A stretch of 64,000 nucleotides of DNA from JAKPPT01 sp964630305 (GCA_964630305.1 CAZVTR010000004.1:1-64000); one strand, 5' to 3'. Positions 44,005 to 53,089 are shown, numbered from the stretch's first letter. Notes: generated by a model from the sequence alone, not told the origin. Numbers and translations are program-made.

Positions 44005-45056
44005 TGTCCCTTTGTAAAAAGCTGTGCTGCTCTTATGTGTTCATCATACGTTTCAGAAAAATAATGTTTGCCATCTTTTTCATTGATAAGCCTGAAATAA
44101 AGGTACCTGCTTGGTTCTGGGGTAATAGCAGCTTGCAGAGCAATTATACCAGGATTACAAATGGGGCCAGGAGGCAAGCCAGGATTGATATACGTATTAT
44201 AAGGACTCTTCAATTGCAAATCGGTTTCAAACAATCTTTCTGGATGTTTTTTATGCAGTTCTTCAGTAATAATATAGACAACTGTTGCACAGGACTGCAG
44301 CGGCATTCTAATTTTTAAACGGTTCATAAAAACGCCTGCAATTAACGGCGCTTCTTCCGGCTTTCGATATTCGCGTTCAACGATACTAGCTAATATAACA
44401 CGTTCATGCAATTCTTCGGGATTTAAAAATTGTACCTGTGGTACTTGCTCTTGCAGTTTCTTTTTAAAATTGTTTACCATCGTCTCTAAAACTAATTTTG
44501 GAGAACTATTAAGTGGGAAAAAGTATGTATCAGGGAAAAGATAGCCAGTTAAAGAATTTGCAGGTATACCAAATTCTTTCGCAATTGCTGGATCAGATAC
44601 TACACGCAAAAAATCATCCGCAGAAAGTATTTTTTGTTCCTGTAACATGGCAGCAATTTTTGTAGTTGACGATCCTTCTGGTATCTGAATGCGGATTAAT
44701 AGTTCTTTACCTTCAATAAGTGCAGCAAGAATCTCAGAGCTTTTCATAGATGTTGAAAACTTATATGTACCAATTTTAATTGCATTTTCTGCATTTTTAA
44801 ATTTTAGCAATACTTTAAAATAATATGAAGATCGAATAAGATTTGCTTCATGCAGTCTTCTTGCTACACCTGAACCCGATTCACCATTTACAACAGAAAA
44901 AAGTACTTCTCGCTGCTCTTGAGGAGCTGTTGGAGCATCAAAATATTGAATTATAAATAGTGAGCCAATAAACAATGCGCCTGCCAGTATAAAAACAAAT
45001 AAAATTGTTGAGAAAAATGATTTTAAAACATTTTTTTGGGGGTTATTTTTTTTCAT
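44001..45056 (-). CDS. mltG: Endolytic transglycosylase MltG (YceG-like)
   Basis: A 351-residue membrane-anchored murein transglycosylase. One N-terminal membrane helix (about 14-36), a LysM-like part (GESGSGVARRLHEANLIRS), and the catalytic domain with ASIVEREYRKPEEAPLIAGVFMNRL, in which the Glu is the catalytic acid, then SPYNTYINPGLPPGPICNPG. It cuts nascent glycan strands near RodA/PBP products. The start overlaps the small hypothetical gene by 14 bases. Confidence 0.93.
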   Translation of the reverse strand: MKKNNPQKNVLKSFFSTILFVFILAGALFIGSLFIIQYFDAPTAPQEQREVLFSVVNGESGSGVARRLHEANLIRSSYYFKVLLKFKNAENAIKIGTYKFSTSMKSSEILAALIEGKELLIRIQIPEGSSTTKIAAMLQEQKILSADDFLRVVSDPAIAKEFGIPANSLTGYLFPDTYFFPLNSSPKLVLETMVNNFKKKLQEQVPQVQFLNPEELHERVILASIVEREYRKPEEAPLIAGVFMNRLKIRMPLQSCATVVYIITEELHKKHPERLFETDLQLKSPYNTYINPGLPPGPICNPGIIALQAAITPEPSRYLYFRLINEKDGKHYFSETYDEHIRAAQLFTKGQ

Positions 45057-45261
45057 TTATAGAAACATCCTTGCATATTGCCGTATACTTTTCAAGATAA
45101 GTTTCAAGCTCTTGAATAGAATACGAAGAATAAATAATAGTTTCGATTTTTTTATGCAAAGCATATGCTAACGAGTCATCCCATGCTGTATGATTTTTTA
45201 AGAGACAATATAAGTACATTGCCTCTTCTGGAGAAATTTCCATAGAAAAACGATTTTGCAT
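45043..45261 (-). CDS. Small conserved-looking hypothetical protein
   Basis: A 72-residue soluble, mainly helical protein with no domain I know (MEISPEEAMYLYCLLKNHTAWDDSLAYALHKKIETIIYSSYS segment). The ATG at 45261 sits two bases after the stop of the MBL gene (TGATATG), which shows translational coupling; an in-frame TTG four codons earlier is less likely. Its position in front of mltG-dnaG-rpoD and its size recall spirochaetal hypotheticals. Confidence 0.7.
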   Translation of the reverse strand: MQNRFSMEISPEEAMYLYCLLKNHTAWDDSLAYALHKKIETIIYSSYSIQELETYLEKYTAICKDVSINEKK

Positions 45262-45262
45262 A

Positions 45263-46020
45263 TCAGAGCTCAACTACCATTCCGTCCTTTGCTAAAAAAA
45301 GTTCTAATTGCGTATTTCCTAAATGGTCTTTGTACCATTTTGCAGAATTGTAATTTTTATATATTTGCTTATCAGAATAAGCAGGTTCATGATGAAAAAG
45401 NNNNNNNNNNNNNNNNNNNNNNNNNNNNNNNNNNNNNNNNNNNNNNNNNNNNNNNNNNNNNNNNNNNNNNNNNNNNNNNNNNNNNNNNNNNNNNNNNNNN
45501 TGTTTGGTAATGCAATATATCCTTGAGATAGTACCACAAAATTAATATGAGCACGCATCTCATCCATTGTTATAGGGAAATAGGGATATCGCATTTGATT
45601 GCGCAAGTATGTTTCAAATTCAGGAACTGGACTATAAAAATTAAGCGTAAAATCTTTATTAAATGCTGGTGCAAAAAATGGAAGCCCTTGAATATGATCC
45701 CAATGGAAATGGGAGAAAAAAATATGCAGCGTTTTAGTAACACTGTGTTTAATAAGAGAACGACCTAACTGCTGAATCCCCGTACCAGCATCAAAAATTA
45801 TATGAGTACTGTCACACGAAATATCCATGCAAGCGCTATTGCCACCAATACTAGAAGTAAGCTGTTCGGGAAGCCTGGAAATAAAACGCTGTTTAGCATC
45901 CTGACTAATTATATCATCAGCTTGAATGAGCTGAATGATAGCTGCAATTTTACTCTGTAAATCTTGATTGGTGAATGGTGTAGGAATTGAACCTCTAGTT
46001 CCCCAAAATTGAATTTTCAT
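45263..46020 (-). CDS. MBL-fold hydrolase (PhnP / cyclic phosphodiesterase-like), interrupted by a gap
   Basis: N-terminal ~173 residues: FWGTRGSIPTP, GGNSACMDI, FDAGTGIQQLG and FSHFHWDHIQGLPFF (complete HxHxDH) mark the MBL group that includes PhnP and GAF-associated regulators. After the 100-N gap, the frame that makes sense reads LFHHEPAYSDKQIYKNYNSA...LFLAKDGMVVEL and stops at 45263-45265; HHEP..SD is the typical end of this family. This frame differs from a naive reading through the N run, so the gap is not a multiple of three away from 100. The 5' end overlaps the YkgJ-type gene. Confidence 0.85.
45401..45500. other. Assembly gap (100 N)
   Basis: Placeholder gap inside the MBL-fold gene. 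The true missing stretch is probably short (about 30-45 codons by family length). Confidence 0.99.
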
Positions 46021-46486
46021 CTAATGTTTCCCATGACACTGAGCTGGCAAGCTCTAAAATTGGATGCTTGTTTCTTTCATCCAAATGCTTTTGTATTTCA
46101 GATGCATCATGCAATAACCCTTTGTTAATGCCAGGACAATATTTTGCTTCCTCATCCCATATTTTTTTATCTCGTAATAGATTCTCCCAAAAAGGAAACG
46201 TTGAACATTGTATCGGCCTTACATTATATATAGTGCATCCTCTCCCCAATTCCCAGAAGATACAATCAAAATTTTGTTTTTCTTGCAAACTGATTCTATA
46301 TCCAGAAGCATTATAAATTGGGCGGCAATAGTGAGCTAAAAATGTTTTTACCGAACACATCAGGTGCTTAGCAATAGTAATTATTTCAAAAGCAGAAAGA
46401 AACACCACTCCTGGATCATGCCTGCAGCATCGAGAACAACGCTGACAGGTAAACTGTAATCCTGTGTTCCAAAAATCTGCTTTCAT
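45995..46486 (-). CDS. YkgJ-type cysteine-cluster protein
   Basis: A 163-residue protein with FTCQRCSRCCRHDPGVVFLSAFEI near the N-terminus and CIFWELGRGCTIYNVRPIQCSTFPFW in the middle, i.e. the C-x2-C-x2-CC ... C ... C ... C pattern of the putative zinc- or iron-chelating UPF0153 family. Function unknown. ATG 46486 is chosen; a GTG at 46522 lies in the hairpin after the tRNA genes. Its 3' end overlaps the MBL gene by 26 bases. Confidence 0.85.
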   Translation of the reverse strand: MKADFWNTGLQFTCQRCSRCCRHDPGVVFLSAFEIITIAKHLMCSVKTFLAHYCRPIYNASGYRISLQEKQNFDCIFWELGRGCTIYNVRPIQCSTFPFWENLLRDKKIWDEEAKYCPGINKGLLHDASEIQKHLDERNKHPILELASSVSWETLDENSILGN

Positions 46487-46517
46487 TGTATAGAATGCAT
46501 TCACTATAAAATAATAT

Positions 46518-46537
46518 GGCACCTGATATCAGGCGCC
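46518..46537 (-). terminator. Hairpin after the tRNA genes
   Basis: Minus strand GGCGCCTGATATCAGGTGCC, an almost perfect palindrome with one G-U pair, followed by ATATTATTTTATA. A rho-independent terminator for the tRNA-Thr/tRNA-Tyr transcript. Confidence 0.6.
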
Positions 46538-46561
46538 AATGTTCAAGTATCCAGATGCTTC

Positions 46562-46643
46562 TGGAGAGAGAAGGATTTGAACCTTCGAAGGCTAAGCCAA
46601 CAGATTTACAGTCTGCCCCCTTTGACCACTCGGGAATCTCTCC
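46562..46643 (-). tRNA. tRNA-Tyr (GTA)
   Basis: 82 bases. Acceptor stem GGAGAGA / TCTCTCC with discriminator A; anticodon loop ACTGTAAAT with GTA; a long variable arm (GGCTTAGCCTTCG region) marks the class II form used for bacterial tRNA-Tyr; TTCAAATCC in the T arm. No CCA is encoded. Confidence 0.95.
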
Positions 46644-46669
46644 AATATGGCTTTTACCAAAGCCATGAA

Positions 46670-46744
46670 AAGCCATCTCCCGGGATCGAACCGGAGACCT
46701 CGAGATTACAAGTCACGCGCTCTGCCAGCTGAGCTAAGATGGCT
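46670..46744 (-). tRNA. tRNA-Thr (TGT)
   Basis: 74 bases plus discriminator. Acceptor stem AGCCATC / GATGGCT; D arm AGCTCAGCTGGCAGAGC; anticodon loop CTTGTAA with TGT; T arm CCGGTTCGATCCCGG. Discriminator base is T (46670); CCA is not encoded. Lies 26 bases before tRNA-Tyr on one transcript. Confidence 0.95.
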
Positions 46745-46756
46745 TAAAGTAGTTGT

Positions 46757-46786
46757 ACTATAATCAAAATCGTAAGTTTACGTCAA
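46757..46786 (-). promoter_or_regulatory. Promoter of the tRNA genes
   Basis: Minus strand TTGACG (46781-46786), 18-base spacer, TATAGT (46757-46762). The start of transcription would be about five to seven bases before tRNA-Thr. Confidence 0.65.
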
Positions 46787-46823
46787 GTACTTTTTCATAT
46801 GAATTCTAACAATTGAGCATACA

Positions 46824-47324
46824 TTATTCTAATTTTTTACGAGTACAATACTCTTTACATGCTGCAATGAGCTGTTCTTGTGTCTGTTTTAAATCTTGAA
46901 CAAGCACTCGTTTCCCAGCCAGTAATTCAGCAATGCCAATTTCATTTGGATATCGTGGAATAATATGCAGATGCAAATGTTCTATGCTTGCACCAGCAGC
47001 CAATCCCATATTAAAACCAATATTGAAACCAGCAGGATTATACTGCGACTCAAGCACTGAAAGCATCATAGTTTCTAGTTGATGCAGTACATAAACCTCT
47101 TCCGGTACTAATGCCCTGATATCAATGATATGACGTTTGGGGAAGATTAAACAATGCGCAGGATTGTATGGGTATAAATTTAATGAGATAATAAATTTGT
47201 CATTTTCATAAACAATAAGAGATTCAACAGACTTGTCTTTTTCTGTTATCTTGCAGAGTATACATCCGTCGTTTTTTTTATTTTTGCAATAACCTAATTT
47301 TTCAAAATTAAAAAAATATTTCAT
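46824..47324 (-). CDS. HIT-family nucleotide hydrolase/phosphorylase
   Basis: A 166-residue protein. GCILCKI (zinc-type Cys pair near residues 19-22), YENDKFIISLNLYPYNPAHCLIFPKRH and IEHLHLHIIPRY (His triad) resemble the Ap4A-phosphorylase-like HIT branch. It cleaves dinucleoside polyphosphates or adenylated compounds. The start at 47324 is used, since a GAGAG purine stretch precedes it; an ATG five codons upstream overlaps the previous stop. Its exact substrate is open. Confidence 0.88.
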   Translation of the reverse strand: MKYFFNFEKLGYCKNKKNDGCILCKITEKDKSVESLIVYENDKFIISLNLYPYNPAHCLIFPKRHIIDIRALVPEEVYVLHQLETMMLSVLESQYNPAGFNIGFNMGLAAGASIEHLHLHIIPRYPNEIGIAELLAGKRVLVQDLKQTQEQLIAACKEYCTRKKLE

Positions 47325-47335
47325 ATGCTCAACTC

Positions 47336-48145
47336 TCATGGTTTTGGCAGTGAAATTCCAGCTTTTATTGCCATATACTGGATTAGTTCCGGGTATTCCT
47401 TAAATAACTCACCATATTTTTTAAGCTGCTCAAGTTCTGTTTGCTCTTGCACAGCTTTTGAAGCAGTTGCAAGCAATGCAGGTTCTAATGCTTTTTGAAA
47501 TTTTTCGATAAAACTTTCATATAGTTTTGCTGCAATCTTATAGGTTGAAATATCCGGCAGCTGTATAAAATCTATTGATATATTTGAAATGATAAGATCA
47601 GGGAATGATTTCTTAAGAATTTCTGTTATTTTATTAGTATAGTCACCTTGAAGTATACCAGTAATATCAACAGGACTTTGCACAAAAAATTGTTCCTGTA
47701 TTTTTTGCTTAACCAATATTGATTTCTGTTTTAACAATTCTAATAGTTGTTCAGAAGAACTTATGCCATTTGTTTTATATAGTTCAGGCAATACCTCATA
47801 ATTATAACTAATTGAACAGGACAAATTGATTTTCCATGAAAAATCCGGATTTCCTCCAATAAATGTCTTATAAGCTTCTGCAGAAGGCAAGGTTCCTGAA
47901 AGCTCAAAATTTTCTGTATACGTCACGGGTTTAAACTGTAACAATTTTACGTTTGTCGGAAGCAGCGCTTCAAGTTTCCAAATAAAATCGCCAGGCTTAA
48001 TTACTGTAGAATGTATACCTGATGTTTTTGAAATATAAATTGTAAAACAACCAGGCAGGATTCGCCAATTTACCCAGCCAAAGAAAAAAACGATAAAAAA
48101 AGTAATGAGCAGCAGAATAAATCTAACGATAAATCGTTTTAGCAT
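47336..48145 (-). CDS. SPFH-like single-pass membrane protein
   Basis: A 269-residue protein with an N-terminal membrane helix (about 5-28) and an outer domain with FIWKLEALLPTNVKLLQFKPV, ITGILQGDYTNKITEILKKSFPDLIISNISIDFIQLPDI and a helical C-terminus (KALEPALLATASKAVQEQTELEQLKK). This resembles the stomatin/prohibitin/HflK/C (SPFH) layout in divergent form, so only a weak assignment is offered. It is coupled to the HIT gene and divergent from xseA. Confidence 0.55.
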   Translation of the reverse strand: MLKRFIVRFILLLITFFIVFFFGWVNWRILPGCFTIYISKTSGIHSTVIKPGDFIWKLEALLPTNVKLLQFKPVTYTENFELSGTLPSAEAYKTFIGGNPDFSWKINLSCSISYNYEVLPELYKTNGISSSEQLLELLKQKSILVKQKIQEQFFVQSPVDITGILQGDYTNKITEILKKSFPDLIISNISIDFIQLPDISTYKIAAKLYESFIEKFQKALEPALLATASKAVQEQTELEQLKKYGELFKEYPELIQYMAIKAGISLPKP

Positions 48146-48214
48146 AAATGTATCCAATGAATGCGATTTCTTATTTAGTGTACCATATTTTATCTATAAA
48201 TACGAGTCTATTCA

Positions 48215-48243
48215 TTGATTTTTTTTTATGGTTCATTTACTAT
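48215..48243 (+). promoter_or_regulatory. Candidate xseA promoter next to the start codon
   Basis: TTGATT (48215-48220), 17-base spacer, TACTAT (48238-48243); ten bases separate it from ATG 48254. Leader of about four bases predicted. Confidence 0.4.
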
Positions 48244-48253
48244 TTTAACATTT

Positions 48254-49456
48254 ATGAAACCTATCACAGTCTCTGAATTAACGCTCGATATTCGCACTTT
48301 GCTGGAAACCAAGTACCAAAAAATTAGCGTATTAGGAGAAATATCAAACTGGAAGATTTCTCCTTCAGGACATGCATATTGTTCTTTGAAAGATGATAAG
48401 GCGCTCATACAGGCAGTAATGTTTAGGAATCGTCTATTTTCTTTGCAGTTTAACCCTCACGATGGACTCCAGGTTGTTGCTACTGGTACAATTTCTGTTT
48501 ATGAACCTCGCGGGCAATATCAACTTATTATTGATAGTTTAGTACAGTATGGCAAAGGCTTGTTACAAAACGAATTTGAGGAACTAAAAAGGAAACTTGC
48601 TGCTGAAGGGCTATTTGATCTTGATAAAAAGAAAGCTATTCCTGCATTCCCGTCATCAGTTGTTGTAATAACCTCACCCAAAGGTGCTGCTGTTCATGAC
48701 GTTATCAATACATTACAACGACGTGCTCCCCATTGCCTTATCCGCATACTGCCTGCACTGATGCAGGGTGCTGAAGCTCCTCATGAAATAATTAAAAAAA
48801 TAAAGTATTCCAATAAGCACAAACTTGGTGATGTGATAATAATTGCGCGCGGCGGAGGATCTTCTGAAGACCTCAGTGCTTTTTCCAATGAAGAACTCGT
48901 ACGAGCTGTTGCAGCTTCTTCGTTACCCATAATAAGCGCTGTGGGTCATGAAACAGATTGGACACTGTGTGATTTCGCTGCAGATCTCCGTGCTCCCACT
49001 CCTACTGCTGCAGCTGAACTTGTGTCTACGAGCACAGCTGCAATACATGAAAGAATGAATATCGCACGATTTACCTGCATAACCGCACTAAACGCAAAAA
49101 TCCAAACACTACGCAGAAGTTTTGAAAAAGCAAACGCTGAAACTATGAAGCTGAGAATTTTACGGTTATATGAAGCATATAGCCAAAGACTGGATTATGC
49201 GACTACGGTGTGTATGCATTCCATGCAAACAATCTATGCTAATACTATTGGCCGATTTAAGACAGCACGAGCAGTTATTGAATCTGCTAATCCTGAACTC
49301 ATCCTCTCTCGCGGATATACAATTGTAAAACGCAAGAAAACAAAAGCACTCATAACAAGCGCTTCAGAAATCAAACCGCATGATATATTGGATTTACAGT
49401 TTCACGATGGAGTAATTACTGCATCGGTAGAGGAGAATTCTCATGAAAAAGATTGA
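48254..49456 (+). CDS. xseA: Exodeoxyribonuclease VII large subunit
   Basis: A 400-residue subunit. OB-fold N-terminus (VLGEISNWKISPSGHAYCSLKDD..), catalytic domain with VITSPKGAAVHDVINTLQRRAP, IARGGGSSEDLSAFSNEELVRAVAASSLPIISAVGHETDWTLCDFAADLRAPTPTAAAE, and a C-terminal coiled coil. The N-terminus is set at 48254 because family conservation begins with MKPITVSEL. It acts with XseB to degrade single-stranded DNA. Overlaps xseB by 14 bases. Confidence 0.95.
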   Translation: MKPITVSELTLDIRTLLETKYQKISVLGEISNWKISPSGHAYCSLKDDKALIQAVMFRNRLFSLQFNPHDGLQVVATGTISVYEPRGQYQLIIDSLVQYGKGLLQNEFEELKRKLAAEGLFDLDKKKAIPAFPSSVVVITSPKGAAVHDVINTLQRRAPHCLIRILPALMQGAEAPHEIIKKIKYSNKHKLGDVIIIARGGGSSEDLSAFSNEELVRAVAASSLPIISAVGHETDWTLCDFAADLRAPTPTAAAELVSTSTAAIHERMNIARFTCITALNAKIQTLRRSFEKANAETMKLRILRLYEAYSQRLDYATTVCMHSMQTIYANTIGRFKTARAVIESANPELILSRGYTIVKRKKTKALITSASEIKPHDILDLQFHDGVITASVEENSHEKD

Positions 49457-49682
49457 AGATCGATTAGAAGAACTCGAAATGATTGCTGATAAACTTAGAA
49501 ATGAAGATATTCCGCTTGATGAAGCAATTAAACTGTTCGAAGAAGGCATGAAGTTAAGTAAGACGCTTGATAGAGATCTTCGAAAAATAGAAACAAAAGT
49601 ACAAATACTTATCAATGAAAATGATAATCCGGAATTCCAGGATTTTGATGATGATAATGATGAAGACAATACTGAAGATTAA
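49443..49682 (+). CDS. xseB: Exodeoxyribonuclease VII small subunit
   Basis: A 79-residue protein with MKKIEDRLEELEMIADKLRNEDIPLDEAIKLFEEGMKL.. (the family's helical hairpin L.E...I...L......L...L..YE.G) and an acidic tail (about 60-79). GGAG precedes the ATG by nine bases. Forms the coat around XseA. Confidence 0.93.
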   Translation: MKKIEDRLEELEMIADKLRNEDIPLDEAIKLFEEGMKLSKTLDRDLRKIETKVQILINENDNPEFQDFDDDNDEDNTED

Positions 49683-49686
49683 AATA

Positions 49687-50091
49687 TTAACTCTTGGGAA
49701 AATTTTGAAGATAGGCACGAATTGCCGGTATCAATGCCCTGTCAGAATCTGCTAATGGTAACGCCTCAATCTCATCAAGCGTAAGCCATTTTACTTGAGA
49801 GTGAAAACGCAACTCTAAATTTTCACTCTGTAAATGCACCTCATAAGCATGAAGCTCATACTGCTTTTCGTTATGTATAAATGTGCTCGATCCAATAAAC
49901 GTTTTAACTGTTATAGGTATTGCAAATTCTTCATCGAACTCACGTATAAGAGCGTCTACATCCTGTTCACCAGCTTCGACTTTGCCTCCGGGGAATTCCC
50001 ATGTATTGCTCATTTCACCAGGAGGGAGGCGCAATGCTACCAGTATCAAATTGCCTTTACGAGCAATTCCTGCAACTGAACAATGGTTCAT
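49687..50091 (-). CDS. Nudix hydrolase, MutT-like
   Basis: A 134-residue protein with a complete Nudix box GGKVEAGEQDVDALIREFDEEFAI (G-x5-E-x7-RE-x2-EE-x-G-like, with Phe-Ala before the last position). WEFPGGK and RFHSQVKWLTLDEIEALPLADSDRALI are typical of MutT. It would hydrolyse oxidised or other nucleoside triphosphates. The TGA of the upstream gene overlaps this ATG (TGATG). Convergent with xseB, five bases apart. Confidence 0.85.
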   Translation of the reverse strand: MNHCSVAGIARKGNLILVALRLPPGEMSNTWEFPGGKVEAGEQDVDALIREFDEEFAIPITVKTFIGSSTFIHNEKQYELHAYEVHLQSENLELRFHSQVKWLTLDEIEALPLADSDRALIPAIRAYLQNFPKS

Positions 50092-50501
50092 CACAATAAA
50101 ACAACTTGCGGAATAAGGAAATGCACAATGGCAATGATAAGTGTTACAAAACCTACAGTTTTTCCATATTTACCAAAAAATTCATTTATTTTTTCGAGAG
50201 AGTCAGTTGTGAGTGATGCATTCTTTTGATAGAACTCTAAAAATAATTTTGCTCCGCTTAGAATGCCTGCACTTGCTGGAAGCAAGTCCCCTATTACCGG
50301 AATATCACCCCGCATAACTATGATAAGCTTTAAGAGTCCAATAGTTGCCGCGAGTATACCAATGACAAGCCGAACAGTGACATCATTTAAATAATGCCTT
50401 ACTCCATCAAAAGCAGTACCTTTGTCTGGTGCATTGGTAAGGATAATTGCATATCCTGCCAGCAAATTCATTACTATACTTAAAAAATAAAACTGTTCCA
50501 T
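50091..50501 (-). CDS. Conserved-looking membrane protein
   Basis: A 136-residue protein with four hydrophobic segments (about 3-22, 43-65, 70-90 and 113-135). No known domain. Start has GAGGG seven bases upstream. Its coupling to the Nudix gene is likely incidental. Confidence 0.7.
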   Translation of the reverse strand: MEQFYFLSIVMNLLAGYAIILTNAPDKGTAFDGVRHYLNDVTVRLVIGILAATIGLLKLIIVMRGDIPVIGDLLPASAGILSGAKLFLEFYQKNASLTTDSLEKINEFFGKYGKTVGFVTLIIAIVHFLIPQVVLL

Positions 50502-50582
50502 AGTATACCCTCAATATAATTCACCTATTTACATTATAAGATAACGTTACAGGATTTTCCACTATAGGTCAATATTTTAAAA

Positions 50583-51314
50583 CTATACAACAGGTGTTTC
50601 AGCACTAAGCAGTAACGCATACAAAAATGATTCTAATTCAGCAGATGCTTTACTTTGATATTGTCGTAAATCATGTGAAAGCGGGTTATGCAAGAGATTA
50701 ACAATTCGGCTGGGTTTCTGACTCAAAACAATAAGTTCATTTCCAATGTATATTGCTTCTTTAACATCATGGGTGACAACTATTGCTGTTCTTTTTTCTT
50801 CTTTTTGTATGGCAATAAATAAGTCCATAATAAGCAGTTTTGTTTTTATATCAAGAGCACTAAAGGGTTCATCCAACAACAAAATTGATCCAGGATTAGC
50901 AAATGCCCGTGCGAGTGCAACACGTTTTTGCATCCCTTCTGATATTTGAAATGGTTTGTAAAATGCAAAATTTTCAAGCTGTACTTTTTTTAAAATATCA
51001 TACGCTAGTGCTTCTCGCTGTGATTTTGAACTAATACGCGATTTTAAGGGAATTGTAATGTTTTCAAGGATGCTTATCCATGGCAGTAATCTGTTGCTTT
51101 GAAAAATATAGCTATTGGGAGTATTATGAAAACCAACAATCGAACCAGAATAATTCGTATCCAACCCACTTAAAATATTTAAAAGTGATGTCTTACCGCA
51201 ACCTGATGGTCCAAGGATTACCGTAATTTCATTTACTGAAAATGTGTGTGTTAGTGAATCGAGAACTACTAGATCATCATAGCGTTTTGTTAAGTCTTTG
51301 ATTGCAAGTTCCAT
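50583..51314 (-). CDS. ABC transporter ATPase (NitT/TauT family)
   Basis: A 243-residue nucleotide-binding protein. Walker A GPSGCGKTS (about 34-42), Q-loop, signature ISEGMQKRVALARA (in place of LSGGQ), Walker B ILLLDEPFSALD and H-loop VVTHDVKEA are present. The signature has changed to SEGMQ, which is common in this family. It powers the importer encoded by the two upstream genes. Confidence 0.9.
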   Translation of the reverse strand: MELAIKDLTKRYDDLVVLDSLTHTFSVNEITVILGPSGCGKTSLLNILSGLDTNYSGSIVGFHNTPNSYIFQSNRLLPWISILENITIPLKSRISSKSQREALAYDILKKVQLENFAFYKPFQISEGMQKRVALARAFANPGSILLLDEPFSALDIKTKLLIMDLFIAIQKEEKRTAIVVTHDVKEAIYIGNELIVLSQKPSRIVNLLHNPLSHDLRQYQSKASAELESFLYALLLSAETPVV

Positions 51315-52054
51315 TTTGCTTTCCTGAATAACAAATAAAAAAGTAAATCACTTGCAGCACATAAAAAAATTCCACAAAGTACCCATGCAAATACTTTTGG
51401 TGTCTCTAACATAATTCGAGCGTTATTCATTTCGGTCCCAATTGCAAAAACAGGCTGACTGAGTATCTCACCGGCAATGACAACTTTCCAGGTAAGGCTT
51501 AATGTATTGTGCAGAGCAGCAAAAAAAAATGGCTTTAATGTGGGTAAATAGAGGTATCGAATTCGATCTAAGGGTAAAAACCGATAAGCCTTCATCATTT
51601 CAACATATTGTACATCAACTGAAGTAAGTCCTGTATAAATACTTGTAGTAATTACAGGAAAACTCATCAATATTGCAGAAAATACTGGTACAAAACTTGA
51701 AGGGAACCAAATGAGAGCTAATAAAATCAGTGCTACAACTGGTGTAGCCCTGATTAATGTCATAAAAGGATGAATTATAATTGAAAATGCCGGCAGTAAA
51801 AATGAAAAAATCCCAATGAGTACACCGAGCACCATTGCAATAAAAAACGCATAGAGTCCACGCTGTATAGTCCCATATACTATTTTAATAAAAGAATCAG
51901 ATTGAGTTAAATTGAACAGTTCACGTAAGACCAGCTCAGGCTGCGGTAAAATAATATCTTTTTTATAGATAAGGGCTCCCCCTTTCCAGATTAACAGCAA
52001 AAGGAAAAGCCCTAAGGTATAATAAATCACTTTAGACAGTTTTTCTCTTGTCAT
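51290..52054 (-). CDS. ABC transporter permease (NitT/TauT family)
   Basis: A 254-residue permease with about six helices; YGTIQRGLYAFFIAMVLGVLIG and MMKAYRFLPLDRIRYLYLPTLKPFFFAALHNTLSLTWKVVIAGE contain the EAA-type cytoplasmic loop. Substrate not deducible; taurine-, sulfonate-, nitrate- and thiamine-precursor importers share this form. Overlaps both neighbours. Confidence 0.9.
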   Translation of the reverse strand: MTREKLSKVIYYTLGLFLLLLIWKGGALIYKKDIILPQPELVLRELFNLTQSDSFIKIVYGTIQRGLYAFFIAMVLGVLIGIFSFLLPAFSIIIHPFMTLIRATPVVALILLALIWFPSSFVPVFSAILMSFPVITTSIYTGLTSVDVQYVEMMKAYRFLPLDRIRYLYLPTLKPFFFAALHNTLSLTWKVVIAGEILSQPVFAIGTEMNNARIMLETPKVFAWVLCGIFLCAASDLLFYLLFRKAKWNLQSKT

Positions 52055-53058
52055 TTAACAACACAATAAAAGGAATTGTCTGGCAGTTTATTGCCTATTG
52101 AATCTGGTGATTCTTGTAAAAACACACTCAGCATAGCTGTAATTTGCTGTTTGGCATTGGGTGCAGTAATAAAAACATAGTTAGATTTTGGAATTGATGC
52201 TTTCACAACGCTAGCTTTGAGCCCAAATCCTAATTCTTCAGCAAGCGTGCCGGCTTCTCCCGGGTTAGCAATAACAGCTTGCATTGACTGCTCATAGTAT
52301 TTCATAAACTGTGAAACCAAAGAAGGATATTGACGTACAAGGCTTCCTTTTACAACGAGTAGTGTCATTGGATAATCTTTTTGTCCAGTAGCTTTTGTCC
52401 AATCAGCAGCAAGTGAAAAGGGTTCACGTAGCGAATTATTATTGAGACGCGCAACTGTAGCAAATGGTTCTGGTAAAACAGCCGTTTCGATTTTTCCAGC
52501 TGCTAGTGATGCAGCCATTTCTGGATACGGCATTGAGAATATCATGGTTATGCCATCTGGTTTTGATTCATTTTGAGTGTAAACAGGAATCTTGTAAAAA
52601 CGAGCAATGGTTCGTAGCAGGTACTCAGGTGTAGCACCCTGCCCCGCAACATAAATTGATTTGCCTGCTAAATCGGCAAAGCTTTTAATATCAGTATTGT
52701 TTGTTAAAATTTGAACCATACCATTACCAATGACTGCCAGTGCAGGATAATCTATCCCCGAATTATATAATTTCGTTGCAACATTTACAGGTAGCACAGC
52801 AAAGTCAAGCTCTTGAGTGAGTATTTTTGCTGTAACAGCGTCAACAGAAGGGAGCAGTTGCACCATAATGCTCTTGGAATTTAATTCTGGTTTTTTGACA
52901 ATATGAAGAGCACCAATGCCCGACGGTCCCTTTATGAGCCCAACTTGAAGCGTTGTTGGTTCAGGACCTTGAGCTTTAGTGCCTAAACTAAACACCGCTA
53001 ATGAAACCAAGCTGCAAATTGCTATAGCAAGTAGTATATGCTTTAATCTCTGTATCAT
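52051..53058 (-). CDS. ABC transporter substrate-binding protein (NMT1/TauA-like)
   Basis: A 335-residue exported protein. Signal peptide about 1-29 (LLAIAICSLVSLAVFSLGTKAQG). The mature part has LQVGLIKGPSGIGALHI, TQELDFAVLPVNVATKLY, FADLAGKSIYVAGQGATPEYLLRTIA and AAGKIETAVLPEPFATVA, the usual periplasmic-binding fold of the NMT1/SsuA group. No lipobox Cys. AAGGAGG precedes the ATG. First gene of the importer operon. Confidence 0.9.
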   Translation of the reverse strand: MIQRLKHILLAIAICSLVSLAVFSLGTKAQGPEPTTLQVGLIKGPSGIGALHIVKKPELNSKSIMVQLLPSVDAVTAKILTQELDFAVLPVNVATKLYNSGIDYPALAVIGNGMVQILTNNTDIKSFADLAGKSIYVAGQGATPEYLLRTIARFYKIPVYTQNESKPDGITMIFSMPYPEMAASLAAGKIETAVLPEPFATVARLNNNSLREPFSLAADWTKATGQKDYPMTLLVVKGSLVRQYPSLVSQFMKYYEQSMQAVIANPGEAGTLAEELGFGLKASVVKASIPKSNYVFITAPNAKQQITAMLSVFLQESPDSIGNKLPDNSFYCVVK

Positions 53059-53089
53059 AGAAAAACCTCCTTTGTAGTTTTGTATGGTC

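Noticed and set aside
46416..46676. 86-codon frame on the minus strand
   Set aside because: It runs through the tRNA-Tyr gene and the YkgJ-type gene out of frame.
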